From Myxococcales bacterium (GTDB lineage Bacteria > Myxococcota_A > Polyangia > Haliangiales > Haliangiaceae): DNA of 40,825 nt. Shown one piece after another: positions 20,902 to 30,114 of the stretch. The notes below the pieces were generated by a model, which saw nothing but the letters and a program-made list of their open reading frames with translations, was not told the origin of the DNA and searched no databases. A program made the position numbers and the translations under genes. Within the stretch, counting starts at the first letter, position 1. Every line of letters begins with the position of its first letter. The stretch lies in the NCBI GenBank assembly GCA_016720595.1, contig JADKKI010000063.1:1-40825 (forward strand), given 5' to 3'.

Positions 20902-23340
20902 ATGCGTGCGGCGCCGCTGCTCCTCTTGCTCGCGAGCTGCGTCTCGTCCGAGCTGGTGATCTGCGATGACGGGCGTGCCTGCCCGACACACACCGTGTGC
21001 GATCTCGTGCACCAGACCTGTGTGGACCCCGAGCAGCTCGCAGCGTGCGGCGCGGCTGCCGACTTCGCGACGTGCGCGACCACGAAGGTCCCGACGGGAC
21101 GTTGCTTCGACGGTGTGTGCTTTCCCGCCGGGTGTGGAAACGGTTTCGTCGAGCCAGAAGAGCTGTGCGATGACGGCAACACGGTGTCGGGAGATGGCTG
21201 CTCGTCGGAGTGCACGTCGGCCGAGCGCTGCGGGGATGGGTTCGTCGATCGAAATCGTGGCGAGCAGTGCGATGACGCCAACGCCATCAATCGAGACGGC
21301 TGTACCTCGCGCTGTACCAGCGAGGCCGTGGTCGGTACCACGTTCGGGATCAACCCCACCGGACGAGAGAATGGTTCTGCGGCCTATGACGTCGCCCGCC
21401 GGCGGCTCGTCATGTTCGGTGGCTCGTCGACCACCGTGTTCGACGACGAGGGTTGGGAGTGGGCGGGGGATGGCTGGTTTCGGTCTCCAGGGCCCCACCC
21501 GTCGGGACGCTCGCTTCACGGGATGGCCTACGATCTGGCGCGCGCACGGACCGTGATGTTCGGCGGGCTCTCGGCGAGCGGCGTGCTCAACGACACGTGG
21601 GAGTCGACGCCCGCAGGCTGGACGCGGGCCTTTCCCCTCGTCTCCCCGACAGCGCGCCTCAACCCGAGCCTCGCCTACGACGGCCACCGCACGATCCTGT
21701 TCGGCGGAGATCAAGTGCCCCAGAAGACCAACGACACCTGGGCCTGGGACGGCAGCACCTGGACCAAGCTCGTGACGCAGCACGCTCCCGCTCCGCGCGG
21801 GGATGCCACCCTGGTGTTCGATCCGAAGCGCGGGAGGCTCGTGCTGTTCGGTGGTGTCGATGACTCCGCGACCCCACTGACCGACACCTGGAGCTTCGAC
21901 GGCGTGGACTGGGCACACGTGGCGGACGCAGGGCCACCGCGCCTCGACTGGGGCCGCGCCGCTTACGATGCCCGTCGCGGTGTGATCGTGGTGCTCGGGC
22001 TCGCAACTGGCACCAATGCCAGCGTGACGTGGGAGCTCGACGGCGACACCTGGCGCGAGGGTTCTGCGGCCAATCTGCCGGCGCAGCTCCGCGGGGCGCT
22101 GGTGGCGTACGACCTCGATCGCGAGCGGGTGTTCACGATCACCGGCTCGATGGTCTCGGGCAAGCTCGCGACCGATCGGGTGTTCGAGTGGGATGGCGTC
22201 GCGTGGACACCGCGGACCGCCACGACGATCCCTCCGGCGCGCGTGGCGTGCGCGATGGCCTCCGATCCGGTCCGCGGGCGCGTGGTCATGTTCGGTGGCT
22301 CCGCTGCGGATGGATCTCTGTTGAACGACGCGCGCGAGTGGGACGGCTCGACCTGGAGACGCGTGGGGATCGCGTCGAGCCCGACGGCCAGGCGCGATGC
22401 CGCGATGGCCTACGATGCGGTCAGTCGATCGATCCTGATGTTCGGCGGCTTCTCGACGGCGTTCCTGGCCGAGACCTGGTCCTGGGATGGCAGCATCTGG
22501 AAGTCGCGGCCGACGCCGACGGGGCTCCACGCGCGGGGAGGCGCCGCGCTGGCCTACGACGCGCGGCGCCGGCGGGTGGTGCTGTTTGGTGGGAGAGGAG
22601 CGACCGGGCTGCTCGCGGACACGTGGGAGTGGGACGGCACGAGCTGGGCGGTTCAGACCCCGGCGACCTCACCGCCCGCGCGCGCGGGGGCCGCGATGGC
22701 GTTCGATCCGAGGTCGGGGCAGGTGGTGTTGTTCGGAGGAGCCGATCCGAGCGCGGGCGCACTCGCCGACGTCTGGACCTGGAACGGCATGACCTGGCAG
22801 GAGGTCGTCAGCTCGACGACCCCGCCCGGGCGGACTGGCCATGCGTTGTACTTCGATCGCGCACGGCAGCGGCTCGCGACGTTTGGAGGCGTGGCCACGA
22901 GCCTCTCGCTGTGGGAGCTGGACGGGGCGTCCTGGAGCCAGCCGCTCACGGTCGACGCACCGTTCTCGGTCTACCAGGCGTGCGCGGCCTATGACGACGC
23001 GCGCCGCGAGGCCGTGATGTTCGGGGGCCAGTTCCTGACGGCATTCATACGCTTGACGGTCACGCTCAGCTATCGCGGCGATGTCGACGAGGTGTGCGAC
23101 GCCGGGTGGGACCTGGATGGCGATGGCAAGGTCGGCTGCGCAGACCTCGACTGCGAGAGTGCGTGCCGCCCGCTCTGCCTGAGCCCGAGCAGCTGCGAGC
23201 CCAGTCCGTCATGTGGAGACGTCATGTGCGATCCCACGGAGTCCGATCGCTCGTGTCCGAGCGACTGCTTCGCGAGCGCCACCGTCTGTGGCGATGGTGC
23301 ATGTGGCGTCAGCGAGGTGTGCGCGGGCGAGTGCCCGTGA
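20902..23340 (+). CDS. Kelch-repeat lipoprotein with DUF4215-type Cys-rich modules
   Basis: The ATG at 20902, after TGAGGA, gives MRAAPLLLLLASCVSS, a lipoprotein signal with its cysteine at residue 13. Residues 20-150 are Cys-rich and include two DUF4215/Myxococcus-repeat-like units (CGNGFVEPEELCDDGNTVSG and CGDGFVDRNRGEQCDD). Then come about twelve Kelch-like blades with the signatures LVMFGG and TWEWDGxxW, enough for one or two propellers. The C-terminus returns to Cys-rich units (CGDVMCDPTESDRSCPSDC and CGDGACGVSEVC). The design is typical of large surface lipoproteins of Myxococcota. Kelch propellers bind proteins or sugars, so a surface-binding role is likely, but no enzyme motif is seen. 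It ends 19 bases before the convergent membrane-protein gene. Confidence 0.85.
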   Translation: MRAAPLLLLLASCVSSELVICDDGRACPTHTVCDLVHQTCVDPEQLAACGAAADFATCATTKVPTGRCFDGVCFPAGCGNGFVEPEELCDDGNTVSGDGCSSECTSAERCGDGFVDRNRGEQCDDANAINRDGCTSRCTSEAVVGTTFGINPTGRENGSAAYDVARRRLVMFGGSSTTVFDDEGWEWAGDGWFRSPGPHPSGRSLHGMAYDLARARTVMFGGLSASGVLNDTWESTPAGWTRAFPLVSPTARLNPSLAYDGHRTILFGGDQVPQKTNDTWAWDGSTWTKLVTQHAPAPRGDATLVFDPKRGRLVLFGGVDDSATPLTDTWSFDGVDWAHVADAGPPRLDWGRAAYDARRGVIVVLGLATGTNASVTWELDGDTWREGSAANLPAQLRGALVAYDLDRERVFTITGSMVSGKLATDRVFEWDGVAWTPRTATTIPPARVACAMASDPVRGRVVMFGGSAADGSLLNDAREWDGSTWRRVGIASSPTARRDAAMAYDAVSRSILMFGGFSTAFLAETWSWDGSIWKSRPTPTGLHARGGAALAYDARRRRVVLFGGRGATGLLADTWEWDGTSWAVQTPATSPPARAGAAMAFDPRSGQVVLFGGADPSAGALADVWTWNGMTWQEVVSSTTPPGRTGHALYFDRARQRLATFGGVATSLSLWELDGASWSQPLTVDAPFSVYQACAAYDDARREAVMFGGQFLTAFIRLTVTLSYRGDVDEVCDAGWDLDGDGKVGCADLDCESACRPLCLSPSSCEPSPSCGDVMCDPTESDRSCPSDCFASATVCGDGACGVSEVCAGECP

Positions 23341-23359
23341 GGACCGGCCGCGGATCGCG

Positions 23360-25204
23360 TCAGCGCCAGCGCACGCGCCGCAGCACCAGGTTGCTCTGCG
23401 GCAGATCGAGCTCGGTGTCGGGCCCGAACGCGAGGAACGCAACCTGCAACCCGGGCAGCGGTGCCGGCAGCTCGAAGCGGAGGCGCGCGCCGCGCGGCGT
23501 GGGCTCCACGCCCGCCAGCGTCAGGTGCGTGAGCCCGATCGCGACGCGGACCTTGGTGGACCACTCGACCTGCGCGCCGGTCGGCGTCTCGACCTCCACC
23601 TCGACCAGCTCCGGATCCGTCATGAACAGGTGGATCGCGGGCGCGACGCGGCCCGTGGTGCGGTCCCAGCCGCTGCCGTTCAGGTACAGCTCGGGCGGCT
23701 TGCCATCGGCATCGAGCCAGCTCTCGAGCTTCGGATCCGCGAGGTCATAGCTCGCGGGCAGCTCGTGCGTGCGAGGCACCACCCGCGAGAGGTTCGCGCG
23801 TGCGGCGGCCGCGGTCTCGCGATCCACGAGATCTCCAGCGACCCGGCCGCGGGTCTTGCTCGTCACGAGCGCGAGGATCCATAGCGCGAGCAAGAGCGCC
23901 GGCGCGATCACGCCGCGCTTGCGAGCGATCATCCAGCGCACACCGCCGTGCCACGCGATCACGAGGAGGGCGGCGATGCCCGGCGCGAGATCGAGCTCGT
24001 AGCGCGAGGAGATGCTCGGCGAGTGCAGATAGAACACGGCGAGGGGCAGCGCGCCGATCACCGCCCATGCGCCGAGCCAGCGGTCGGTGTCTCCGCCTCT
24101 CGCGTCGTCGCTCGCCGTCTCGCTTTGCCGCCGCCGCCACCCGAGCGCACCGAGCACGAGCCCCGCGAGCAGGAGCGGCAGGTAGGCCCACGAGAACGTC
24201 GTGAAGTAGTACTCGCGCCAGCGCACCACGTCGGACTGCCCGGCGTGCAGGTCCTTCGCATAGAACCCCTTCTTGCCGGCCTGCTCGGGCCTGCCGAACA
24301 CGCTGCCAGCGAGCTCGACGCTCGCCTCGATCCAGCCGGTGCGCTCGAACGGATACGAGAACCGCGTGGCCACCACGTTGCCGGGGAGCGCCTCGAGGTT
24401 CTGCTTGTGCCCGAACTCGGAGCCCGCGCCGAACCGCGCTGCGTTGGTCGCGTACAGCGCCGCACCACCCGCCACGAACAGCGCGAGGCCCAGTGCCACG
24501 GTCGGGAGCACGCGCCTGCCCTCGGCGCGCAGGTAGATCGCGGTGGCGAGCACCGCGGTGCCGAGCCCGTAGAACCACACCGTGGGACGAACGAGGCCCG
24601 TCAGCCCCGCGGCCGCGAGCAGCACGAGGAACCGCGTGCGGCTCGGCGCGCGCGCAAACGCGACCAGCCCACCGAGGAGGATCAGCGCGGCCGTGTACGC
24701 ATAGACCGCGGCCTCCTCGTACACGCCCATCCGCCCGCGCACCATCGTCACGAAGGCCGGCAGGAGTGCCGTGATCAGCACCGCGCCGCCACCCACCCAC
24801 CACGGCTCGCCTGGGCGCCGGAACGCTCGGAGCAGCACGAACCACCCGAGCGTGAGCCACACCAGCAGGGCCACGCGATCCGGAAACGGATCCTGGCCGA
24901 TCAACCGCGCGGCCAGCTCGAACGGCGTCTGCCACAGCGGCACCCCGAGCCCCCACACCTGCTGCACGCCGCTCGGGGTCCAGGCGAGATCGTGCGCCAG
25001 CGCATCGGCCGAGCGGCTGAGCGCGAGGCGTCCGTCGAGGAAGGCATCCACCTGCGCCCGGTACGCGCCGTTGGCCGAATAGGCGTGGCACCCGAGTTGT
25101 CGGGTCGCGAGCAGCAACACCAGCGCGACCGCGAAGGCGAGCCCCAGCGAACGCAGCCGCGTCGCGAACACGAGGGCACAGTCGCCCAGGGAGGCGCGGT
25201 CCAT
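23360..25204 (-). CDS. Polytopic membrane protein, GT-C-like, with C-terminal beta domain
   Basis: ATG 25204 gives 614 residues (a TTG lies one codon earlier). The first segment (LAFAVALVLLLATRQ) is followed by a large outer loop with SANGAYRAQVDAFLDGRLAL, reminiscent of the first loop of GT-C proteins but lacking the usual paired acids. About nine more hydrophobic segments reach residue 460. The C-terminal 150 residues are soluble and strand-rich (PELVEVEVETPTGAQVEW). It is the last gene of the left-facing hldA operon, 79 bases after the FkbM methyltransferase. A role in transfer of lipid-linked sugars is inferred from architecture and neighbours; no family name is certain. Confidence 0.7.
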   Translation of the reverse strand: MDRASLGDCALVFATRLRSLGLAFAVALVLLLATRQLGCHAYSANGAYRAQVDAFLDGRLALSRSADALAHDLAWTPSGVQQVWGLGVPLWQTPFELAARLIGQDPFPDRVALLVWLTLGWFVLLRAFRRPGEPWWVGGGAVLITALLPAFVTMVRGRMGVYEEAAVYAYTAALILLGGLVAFARAPSRTRFLVLLAAAGLTGLVRPTVWFYGLGTAVLATAIYLRAEGRRVLPTVALGLALFVAGGAALYATNAARFGAGSEFGHKQNLEALPGNVVATRFSYPFERTGWIEASVELAGSVFGRPEQAGKKGFYAKDLHAGQSDVVRWREYYFTTFSWAYLPLLLAGLVLGALGWRRRQSETASDDARGGDTDRWLGAWAVIGALPLAVFYLHSPSISSRYELDLAPGIAALLVIAWHGGVRWMIARKRGVIAPALLLALWILALVTSKTRGRVAGDLVDRETAAAARANLSRVVPRTHELPASYDLADPKLESWLDADGKPPELYLNGSGWDRTTGRVAPAIHLFMTDPELVEVEVETPTGAQVEWSTKVRVAIGLTHLTLAGVEPTPRGARLRFELPAPLPGLQVAFLAFGPDTELDLPQSNLVLRRVRWR

Positions 25205-25283
25205 CAATGGCCGCCGGGCCGGAATCGATCGCGAGCCGCATGTGAACGCGCTCGGAGGTCAAGCGCCCAGCTCGGCCGACCGA

Positions 25284-26099
25284 TCAGGGGCGCGCGTAGT
25301 ACGCGACGCCGCAGTGCGGATCCTCGGTCACGATCTTCTGGAACCGTAGGCCCGCGCGCCCGAGGACGTCATCCACCGGCTCGCGCGGCGTGATCCACTT
25401 GTGCCACTCGAGCACCACGGTCTGCGTGCGCAGCAACAGCTCGGGGATGGTGTGCAGGACTTTCACCTCGAAGCCCTCGACATCGACCTTGAGCACGTCC
25501 ACCGGCGCATCGCCCGCGTGATCGCGCCATGCCTTGTTGAGGTCCACGGTGGGGACCTTGATCTCCTGCTGCTTGCCCTTGGCCGGGATGTTCGGGTTCA
25601 GCACCGTGGCCGAGCCCGAGATGTTCGATGGGTTCAGGAAGAACGGGGCCTCCTCGACATCGAGCGGGAAGCCGACGACGCCCGAGATCCCGCGCACGTT
25701 GCGCCAGCCGTTGAGCTCGATGTGGAACCGGGTCTCGTCCGCCATCTTCGGGTTCGCATCCACCGAGATCCCGAACGCATCGGGGCGCCCGATCCGCTCC
25801 ATCGCATAGCAGGTGAAGTATCCGACGTTGGAGCCGAGATCGACGAACGTGCGGACATCGCGGCCCTCGAACGGATCGCGATAGACCTGCCGGTTGAAGA
25901 TCTCGTCCGCCATCAGCAGGCTCTCGCCGTAGCGCACGCGATAGCGCGTGCCGTGCGGCAGCGTGCGGCGCAGCGGGCGCACCGACAGCATCTTCGACGC
26001 CAGCTCCACCAGCCTGAGCGCCTTGATCGCGCGGTGGAACTCGGGGCGGAGCTGCAGCCGCGACATCAGGGTCGGCTTGAGAGGGGTGGATTCGGACAT
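25284..26099 (-). CDS. FkbM-family SAM-dependent methyltransferase
   Basis: The SAM-binding motif VDLGSNVGY is at residues 86-94, the acidic strand-2 residue is in SVDANP, and the family-typical DVLKVDVEGFEVKVL is near residue 205. WHKW and a short C-terminal strand complete a 271-residue protein of the FkbM type. FkbM enzymes O-methylate natural products, sugars and glycolipids. The ATG at 26099 overlaps the stop of the upstream GT-C-like gene by one base (TGATG), so it is probably translated by reinitiation. That coupling makes the glycan made by the operon the likely substrate, perhaps as a methyl cap; this is inference. An alternative ATG at 26126 would add nine residues. Confidence 0.9.
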   Translation of the reverse strand: MSESTPLKPTLMSRLQLRPEFHRAIKALRLVELASKMLSVRPLRRTLPHGTRYRVRYGESLLMADEIFNRQVYRDPFEGRDVRTFVDLGSNVGYFTCYAMERIGRPDAFGISVDANPKMADETRFHIELNGWRNVRGISGVVGFPLDVEEAPFFLNPSNISGSATVLNPNIPAKGKQQEIKVPTVDLNKAWRDHAGDAPVDVLKVDVEGFEVKVLHTIPELLLRTQTVVLEWHKWITPREPVDDVLGRAGLRFQKIVTEDPHCGVAYYARP

Positions 26100-28279
26100 C
26101 ACGAGCGACCGTTTACCACACCCCATCCCAGCGGGGGTCGTTCGCGTGGGCCCCGCTCACGGGCCGTGACGGCAGGCATCGGTGCGACATCGAGCGTGGC
26201 GAGCACGGCAGCGCGGTCGGCGAAGTCGCGCGGGCAACAAGTTCTCGACCTCGACGACGTTCCCACCGCGTCGGAGGTGCGCCGCCGGCACCATGAAGGT
26301 CGCCTCTGGCGCCCGGGGGCCATGATCGCCGCGAAGCCACCGATCGTGACTCGCGCATAGGTGGTGCTCGCGAACCGAAACGTCAGCTTCAGATCGCACA
26401 CCTGATCGATCCGGAGCATCAGCTGCCCGGTGGGGGACATCTCGGTGTGCTTGACCTCGACGCCGAGCTTGGTCAGGACGGTCTTGCACGCATTGCCCGG
26501 CGTGGTCCGCGGCAGCGAGCACCGCTCGAAGCTCTCGATACTCGACACCGGCACGTCCTCGGGTGCGAGCAGCAGGGGCGGCGTCCAGCCGAGGAGCTCG
26601 CTGCGCTCCGAGACCAGCGCGCCGAACTCGAGGCGGGTGACCTTCGGTGCCCGCTCGGCGAGGAGCGCCAGGATGCTCGCGCGATCGATCCGATAGACCG
26701 CGTAGTTGCCGAGCTCGAGCACTTTGGTGGCGTGCACCGCGTCGAGGTTCGCGAGCACGCGGCGATCGTACTCCGCGATCACCGAGGCCGCCTTCCGCCG
26801 GAACAGGTGGGGCCAGCCGGTGACCGACCACAGCCCGCGCGACGCAGCCAGGGGCCACAGCGCCTTGTCGATGAAGCGCGAGTCGGGATCCGTGAACACC
26901 ACCTCGTGCAGCTGATCGGTCCCGGTCCTCTCGAGGATGGCGAGGAAGTCGAGCGCGGTCGTGCTGGTGTCCTTCGCGTCGGGTGCGCCCCAGCTGTGGC
27001 GCTCGAACGCTGCCTGGATGTGCCCGTCCGACATCAGGTTCGACAGCAAGAAATCGTTGTGGTCGTTGGCCGCGAGGTAGGCGTTGGTCTTCGCCACGTC
27101 GTCGCGCGCGAGCACCGACCGTGGATGCGTGAACATGATGCCAAACGACCACAGCGGCGCCGCGACGAGCCACCCGATGGCGAAGCGGCGGAGCAGCAGC
27201 GTGCCGTCGAGAAGCTTGTCGAGCACGAGCGCGGAGCCGATCGCATAGAACGGGAGCAGCACCTGCGAGGCGAGCATCTGGGAGGCCGCGAGCTGTGCGA
27301 ACAGGTAGAGGAACACCAGCGCGGCCAGCAGCATCCAGACAGCGGTGTCCTTGAACGCCGCGCGCAGGTTCGGAGCACGCAGCGCCTTGACCACGTGGAC
27401 GCCTACGGTGATCCAGGCGAACGGCGTGAACACCATCGTGAGCCGGCGCAGCATCGTCGGGATCATCGAGGTGAACTTGCGATCGTGGGTCGAGGTCGCG
27501 CGCTCGAGGAACTGGAGGTGGAGGTCGGCCAGGAACTCGTGCCAACCCACGGCGCCGATCACGGTGGCGCACTTCACCACGATGCCGAGTACACACCCCA
27601 GCGCGCACAGCAGCACGAAGTGACGGTTGCCGCGCGCGAGAGGACTCCCCGCCTTGAGCGCGACCGTCGCGATCACGGCGGCGGGCAGGAACACGTAGTA
27701 GTCGTACGAGGTGAAGAAGCACGCGAACGCGCCGAACATGGCCGCGGCGTAGTGGCGACGCTGCTTGGTCTCGATCGCACGCACGAGGCCCCACAGCGAG
27801 AGGAACGCCATGCACTGCATCACGGGCGCCTGGTGGATGCTGTCGGCGTACATCATCCAGATCAGGCTGGTACTGAACAGCGCGGTGGCGATCAGCGCGA
27901 TCCGATCCGTGTACAGGCGGCGCGCATAGCTGAACAGCAGCCACATCGCGAGCGCCGAGAACATCAGGGCGAACAGCCGGAACGTGCCGATGTCGCTGAT
28001 GCCGAGGTACCGGCCGAGCGACCCGTAGATGATCTCCGCGAGCGGTGGATAGTGGATGTAGCGATACGAGTCCGCGGTCAGCGGGCCGACATCGAGGATG
28101 TCCACGAACGAGGTGGCGAGGAAGCCGTCTGACTTGACGTAGTTGATCGACGACAGCACGTTCGCGTCGGACCACGGATCTCCGAGGTTGAGCCGCAGCG
28201 GCTCGCGTGCGTGCATCAGGAGGTAGACGAACGCGATCGCCATGCTCCCCAGCAGCAAGCCGCGCAGCGACCTCGACAT
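26099..28279 (-). CDS. GT-C glycosyltransferase-like membrane protein, paralogue of the gene at 33661
   Basis: ATG 28279 (MSRSLRGLLL) aligns without gaps with the paralogue's MPRFLRVYLL. Both have NxGDPxxDA in the first outer loop (G33, D38), HYPPL at residues 76-80, RLFAL, WMMYADS and FLSLWGLVR, a pattern like ArnT/PMT (GT39) enzymes that use polyprenyl-phosphate sugars. About ten segments reach residue 410, then a soluble C-terminal half. Near the end, two compensating frame breaks are visible. After GGFAAIMAPG the frame given reads nonsense for about 80 bases, while a neighbouring frame reads PEATFMVPAAHLRRGGNVVEVENLLP, split here only by my citation, matching the paralogue's ATFDIP and INVLVLE; the original frame then resumes with RDFADRAAVLATLDV. 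The indels sit in C/G runs at 26312-26319 and 26232-26234, so the conceptual sequence between them is wrong. Confidence 0.85.
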   Translation of the reverse strand: MSRSLRGLLLGSMAIAFVYLLMHAREPLRLNLGDPWSDANVLSSINYVKSDGFLATSFVDILDVGPLTADSYRYIHYPPLAEIIYGSLGRYLGISDIGTFRLFALMFSALAMWLLFSYARRLYTDRIALIATALFSTSLIWMMYADSIHQAPVMQCMAFLSLWGLVRAIETKQRRHYAAAMFGAFACFFTSYDYYVFLPAAVIATVALKAGSPLARGNRHFVLLCALGCVLGIVVKCATVIGAVGWHEFLADLHLQFLERATSTHDRKFTSMIPTMLRRLTMVFTPFAWITVGVHVVKALRAPNLRAAFKDTAVWMLLAALVFLYLFAQLAASQMLASQVLLPFYAIGSALVLDKLLDGTLLLRRFAIGWLVAAPLWSFGIMFTHPRSVLARDDVAKTNAYLAANDHNDFLLSNLMSDGHIQAAFERHSWGAPDAKDTSTTALDFLAILERTGTDQLHEVVFTDPDSRFIDKALWPLAASRGLWSVTGWPHLFRRKAASVIAEYDRRVLANLDAVHATKVLELGNYAVYRIDRASILALLAERAPKVTRLEFGALVSERSELLGWTPPLLLAPEDVPVSSIESFERCSLPRTTPGNACKTVLTKLGVEVKHTEMSPTGQLMLRIDQVCDLKLTFRFASTTYARVTIGGFAAIMAPGRQRRPSWCRRRTSDAVGTSSRSRTCCPRDFADRAAVLATLDVAPMPAVTARERGPRERPPLGWGVVNGRS

Positions 28280-28302
28280 CTCAGGTGCTTCTAACACACG
28301 CG

Positions 28303-30114
28303 CTAGGGCCCGAGGCGGACGAGGCGAACACTCCCCAGGGCGGCGACGTCGGTCGCGTTTGGGGCCCAGACAGCGTCGGCGCAGTAGGGGAGCTCAGCTC
28401 CCGCCGGGCAGGCCAGGCGGTAGAACAGATCACGCCGCGCCCGCTCGGCAGGCAGGTGGTCGTCTTCCACGAGGAGGTACGCGGGGCGGAGCGCGCGGAA
28501 GATGGTCGCTCGGCGAGCCATGGTGCGCGGTCCACGCACGTCGACGAGGTGGTGGGCCGCATAGTCGAGCAGCTCCGGCCGCGCCACCGACACGGCGATG
28601 GTGGCATCGCTGGGCACGCTCGCGAGTAACGGCCCGTAGGGATCACGGACCGGCGGCTCGGGGAACGCGTGGCGCAGGTACTGGAGGTTGCTCGCGAGCT
28701 CCGTGTAGCGTCGCGACCAGCGCACGCGGCCCGGTGTGTCGCGACCGTCGTAGATCAGCACCGCGGCCAGCAGGGACAGGACGAGGCCCACGGCGGGCAG
28801 GTCGAGTGCCACGGTGCGCAACGCGCAGAACCCGAGGGCGAGCACGGTGCTGACCGCGATCGGCCACACGAAGGTCGTGGCGTAGGGGCGGGTGCAGGTC
28901 AGCTGCACGGCGATCCCGGCGATCCCCACCAGCGCCGAGATCGTGATCCAGCGCCGCGGTCCGCTCGCGCACTGGACGCCGATCCAGAGCGCGACGATCA
29001 CGAGCCCGATGAACATCAGCACCGGGACCAACCCTCCACTCCCACGTGTCACGGCGGCGATCGCCGCGGACGGAACCGTACCTCGGGCCGCGAACCGCAC
29101 GACCAGATACGGCAGCACGGCCACGAGGGGGACCACGACGAGCGCGAGGGTCCGGCGACCACCGCCCGAGCGACCGATCGCGACGATGCCGGCGCTCGCG
29201 AGGATCGCCACCGAGATCGGGATCAGCTCGGAGCGCAGCGTGGCGATCGCCGCCGCGACCAGGCCGAGCGGCCACAGCAGGCGATCGTCCTCGGGCTCCG
29301 CATAGCGCTCGAACGTGACGTATAGCGAGAACAGGAGCGAGGCCGCGAGCCAGCGCGGTGCGGCCTCGGTGGCCACGCTCGGATACGAAGCCGCCACGAG
29401 CACGAGCAGCACGGCCCACATGCTCGCGGTGGCCGAGCGCGGGCGCAGCTGCGCGAGGGCGAGCCAGATGAGCAACGCGAACCCGAGCGCATCGACCACC
29501 CGGAACCACGCGATGCCTCCGAGCACGGTGATGAGGGCGCTTGCCGCGACGTGACCACCGAGCTGCGTCCCGCGCGCGAAGCCGATCGGATCGCCGAGCG
29601 TGCCGGTGTCCCACAGGCGGTGAAGCTGCGCGGGGACGCTGCCGTCGTCGTCGAACGGGCTCGAGGTCAGGTCGCCCGCGGCGCCGAGGACGTGGAGGAT
29701 CGCCACCAGGACGAGCCCGATCGCAGGGACCAGCCAGTAGCGCGCGTCGGCAGCGCGGAGCAGCTCGACCAGCCGCGCCTCCCGATCCCGCCACGCAACG
29801 ATCAGCAGGCCACCGTGGAGCCCGAACCCGGCGATCACGATCGCGAGCTGCGTGGTCTGGCCGAACGCATGGAGCGCCATCGCGAGGCCGGCCAGCGCCA
29901 GCATCGCGGCGAGGCCCCAGTGCACCACCAGCGCGGCCGGGGCGTCCTCGATCCGAGCGAGGCGGTTCACCAGCGCACCCCACCCGTGCAGCGAGCACAC
30001 CACCGCGATCATCACGAGCCCGAGCCCGCGTGCGCCGGCGACGTGAAGCAACGACAACCACGGTGCGAGGACCGCGAGCCCGAGCACCACGCGGGCGACG
30101 AGCCGGGGCGTCAC
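28303..30114 (-). CDS. GT-C-like polytopic membrane protein with DDD loop motif, tandem paralogue of the gene at 30111
   Basis: GTG 30114 overlaps the upstream stop codon by 4 bases (GTGA) and gives 603 residues; an in-frame GTG at 30126 is also possible. About eleven hydrophobic segments are followed by a soluble C-terminal tail of about 150 residues. The motif SSPFDDDGSV has its three aspartates at 155-157, in the large first outer loop where GT-C enzymes hold their catalytic acids. It is then followed by LGGHVAASAL. The N-terminal part (HGWGALVNRLARIEDAP) aligns with GWGYLVVKIARVEDPD of the next gene, showing tandem duplication. By family it would use a polyprenyl-phosphate sugar. The stop is 23 bases before the next gene of the operon. 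Confidence 0.78.
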   Translation of the reverse strand: MTPRLVARVVLGLAVLAPWLSLLHVAGARGLGLVMIAVVCSLHGWGALVNRLARIEDAPAALVVHWGLAAMLALAGLAMALHAFGQTTQLAIVIAGFGLHGGLLIVAWRDREARLVELLRAADARYWLVPAIGLVLVAILHVLGAAGDLTSSPFDDDGSVPAQLHRLWDTGTLGDPIGFARGTQLGGHVAASALITVLGGIAWFRVVDALGFALLIWLALAQLRPRSATASMWAVLLVLVAASYPSVATEAAPRWLAASLLFSLYVTFERYAEPEDDRLLWPLGLVAAAIATLRSELIPISVAILASAGIVAIGRSGGGRRTLALVVVPLVAVLPYLVVRFAARGTVPSAAIAAVTRGSGGLVPVLMFIGLVIVALWIGVQCASGPRRWITISALVGIAGIAVQLTCTRPYATTFVWPIAVSTVLALGFCALRTVALDLPAVGLVLSLLAAVLIYDGRDTPGRVRWSRRYTELASNLQYLRHAFPEPPVRDPYGPLLASVPSDATIAVSVARPELLDYAAHHLVDVRGPRTMARRATIFRALRPAYLLVEDDHLPAERARRDLFYRLACPAGAELPYCADAVWAPNATDVAALGSVRLVRLGP

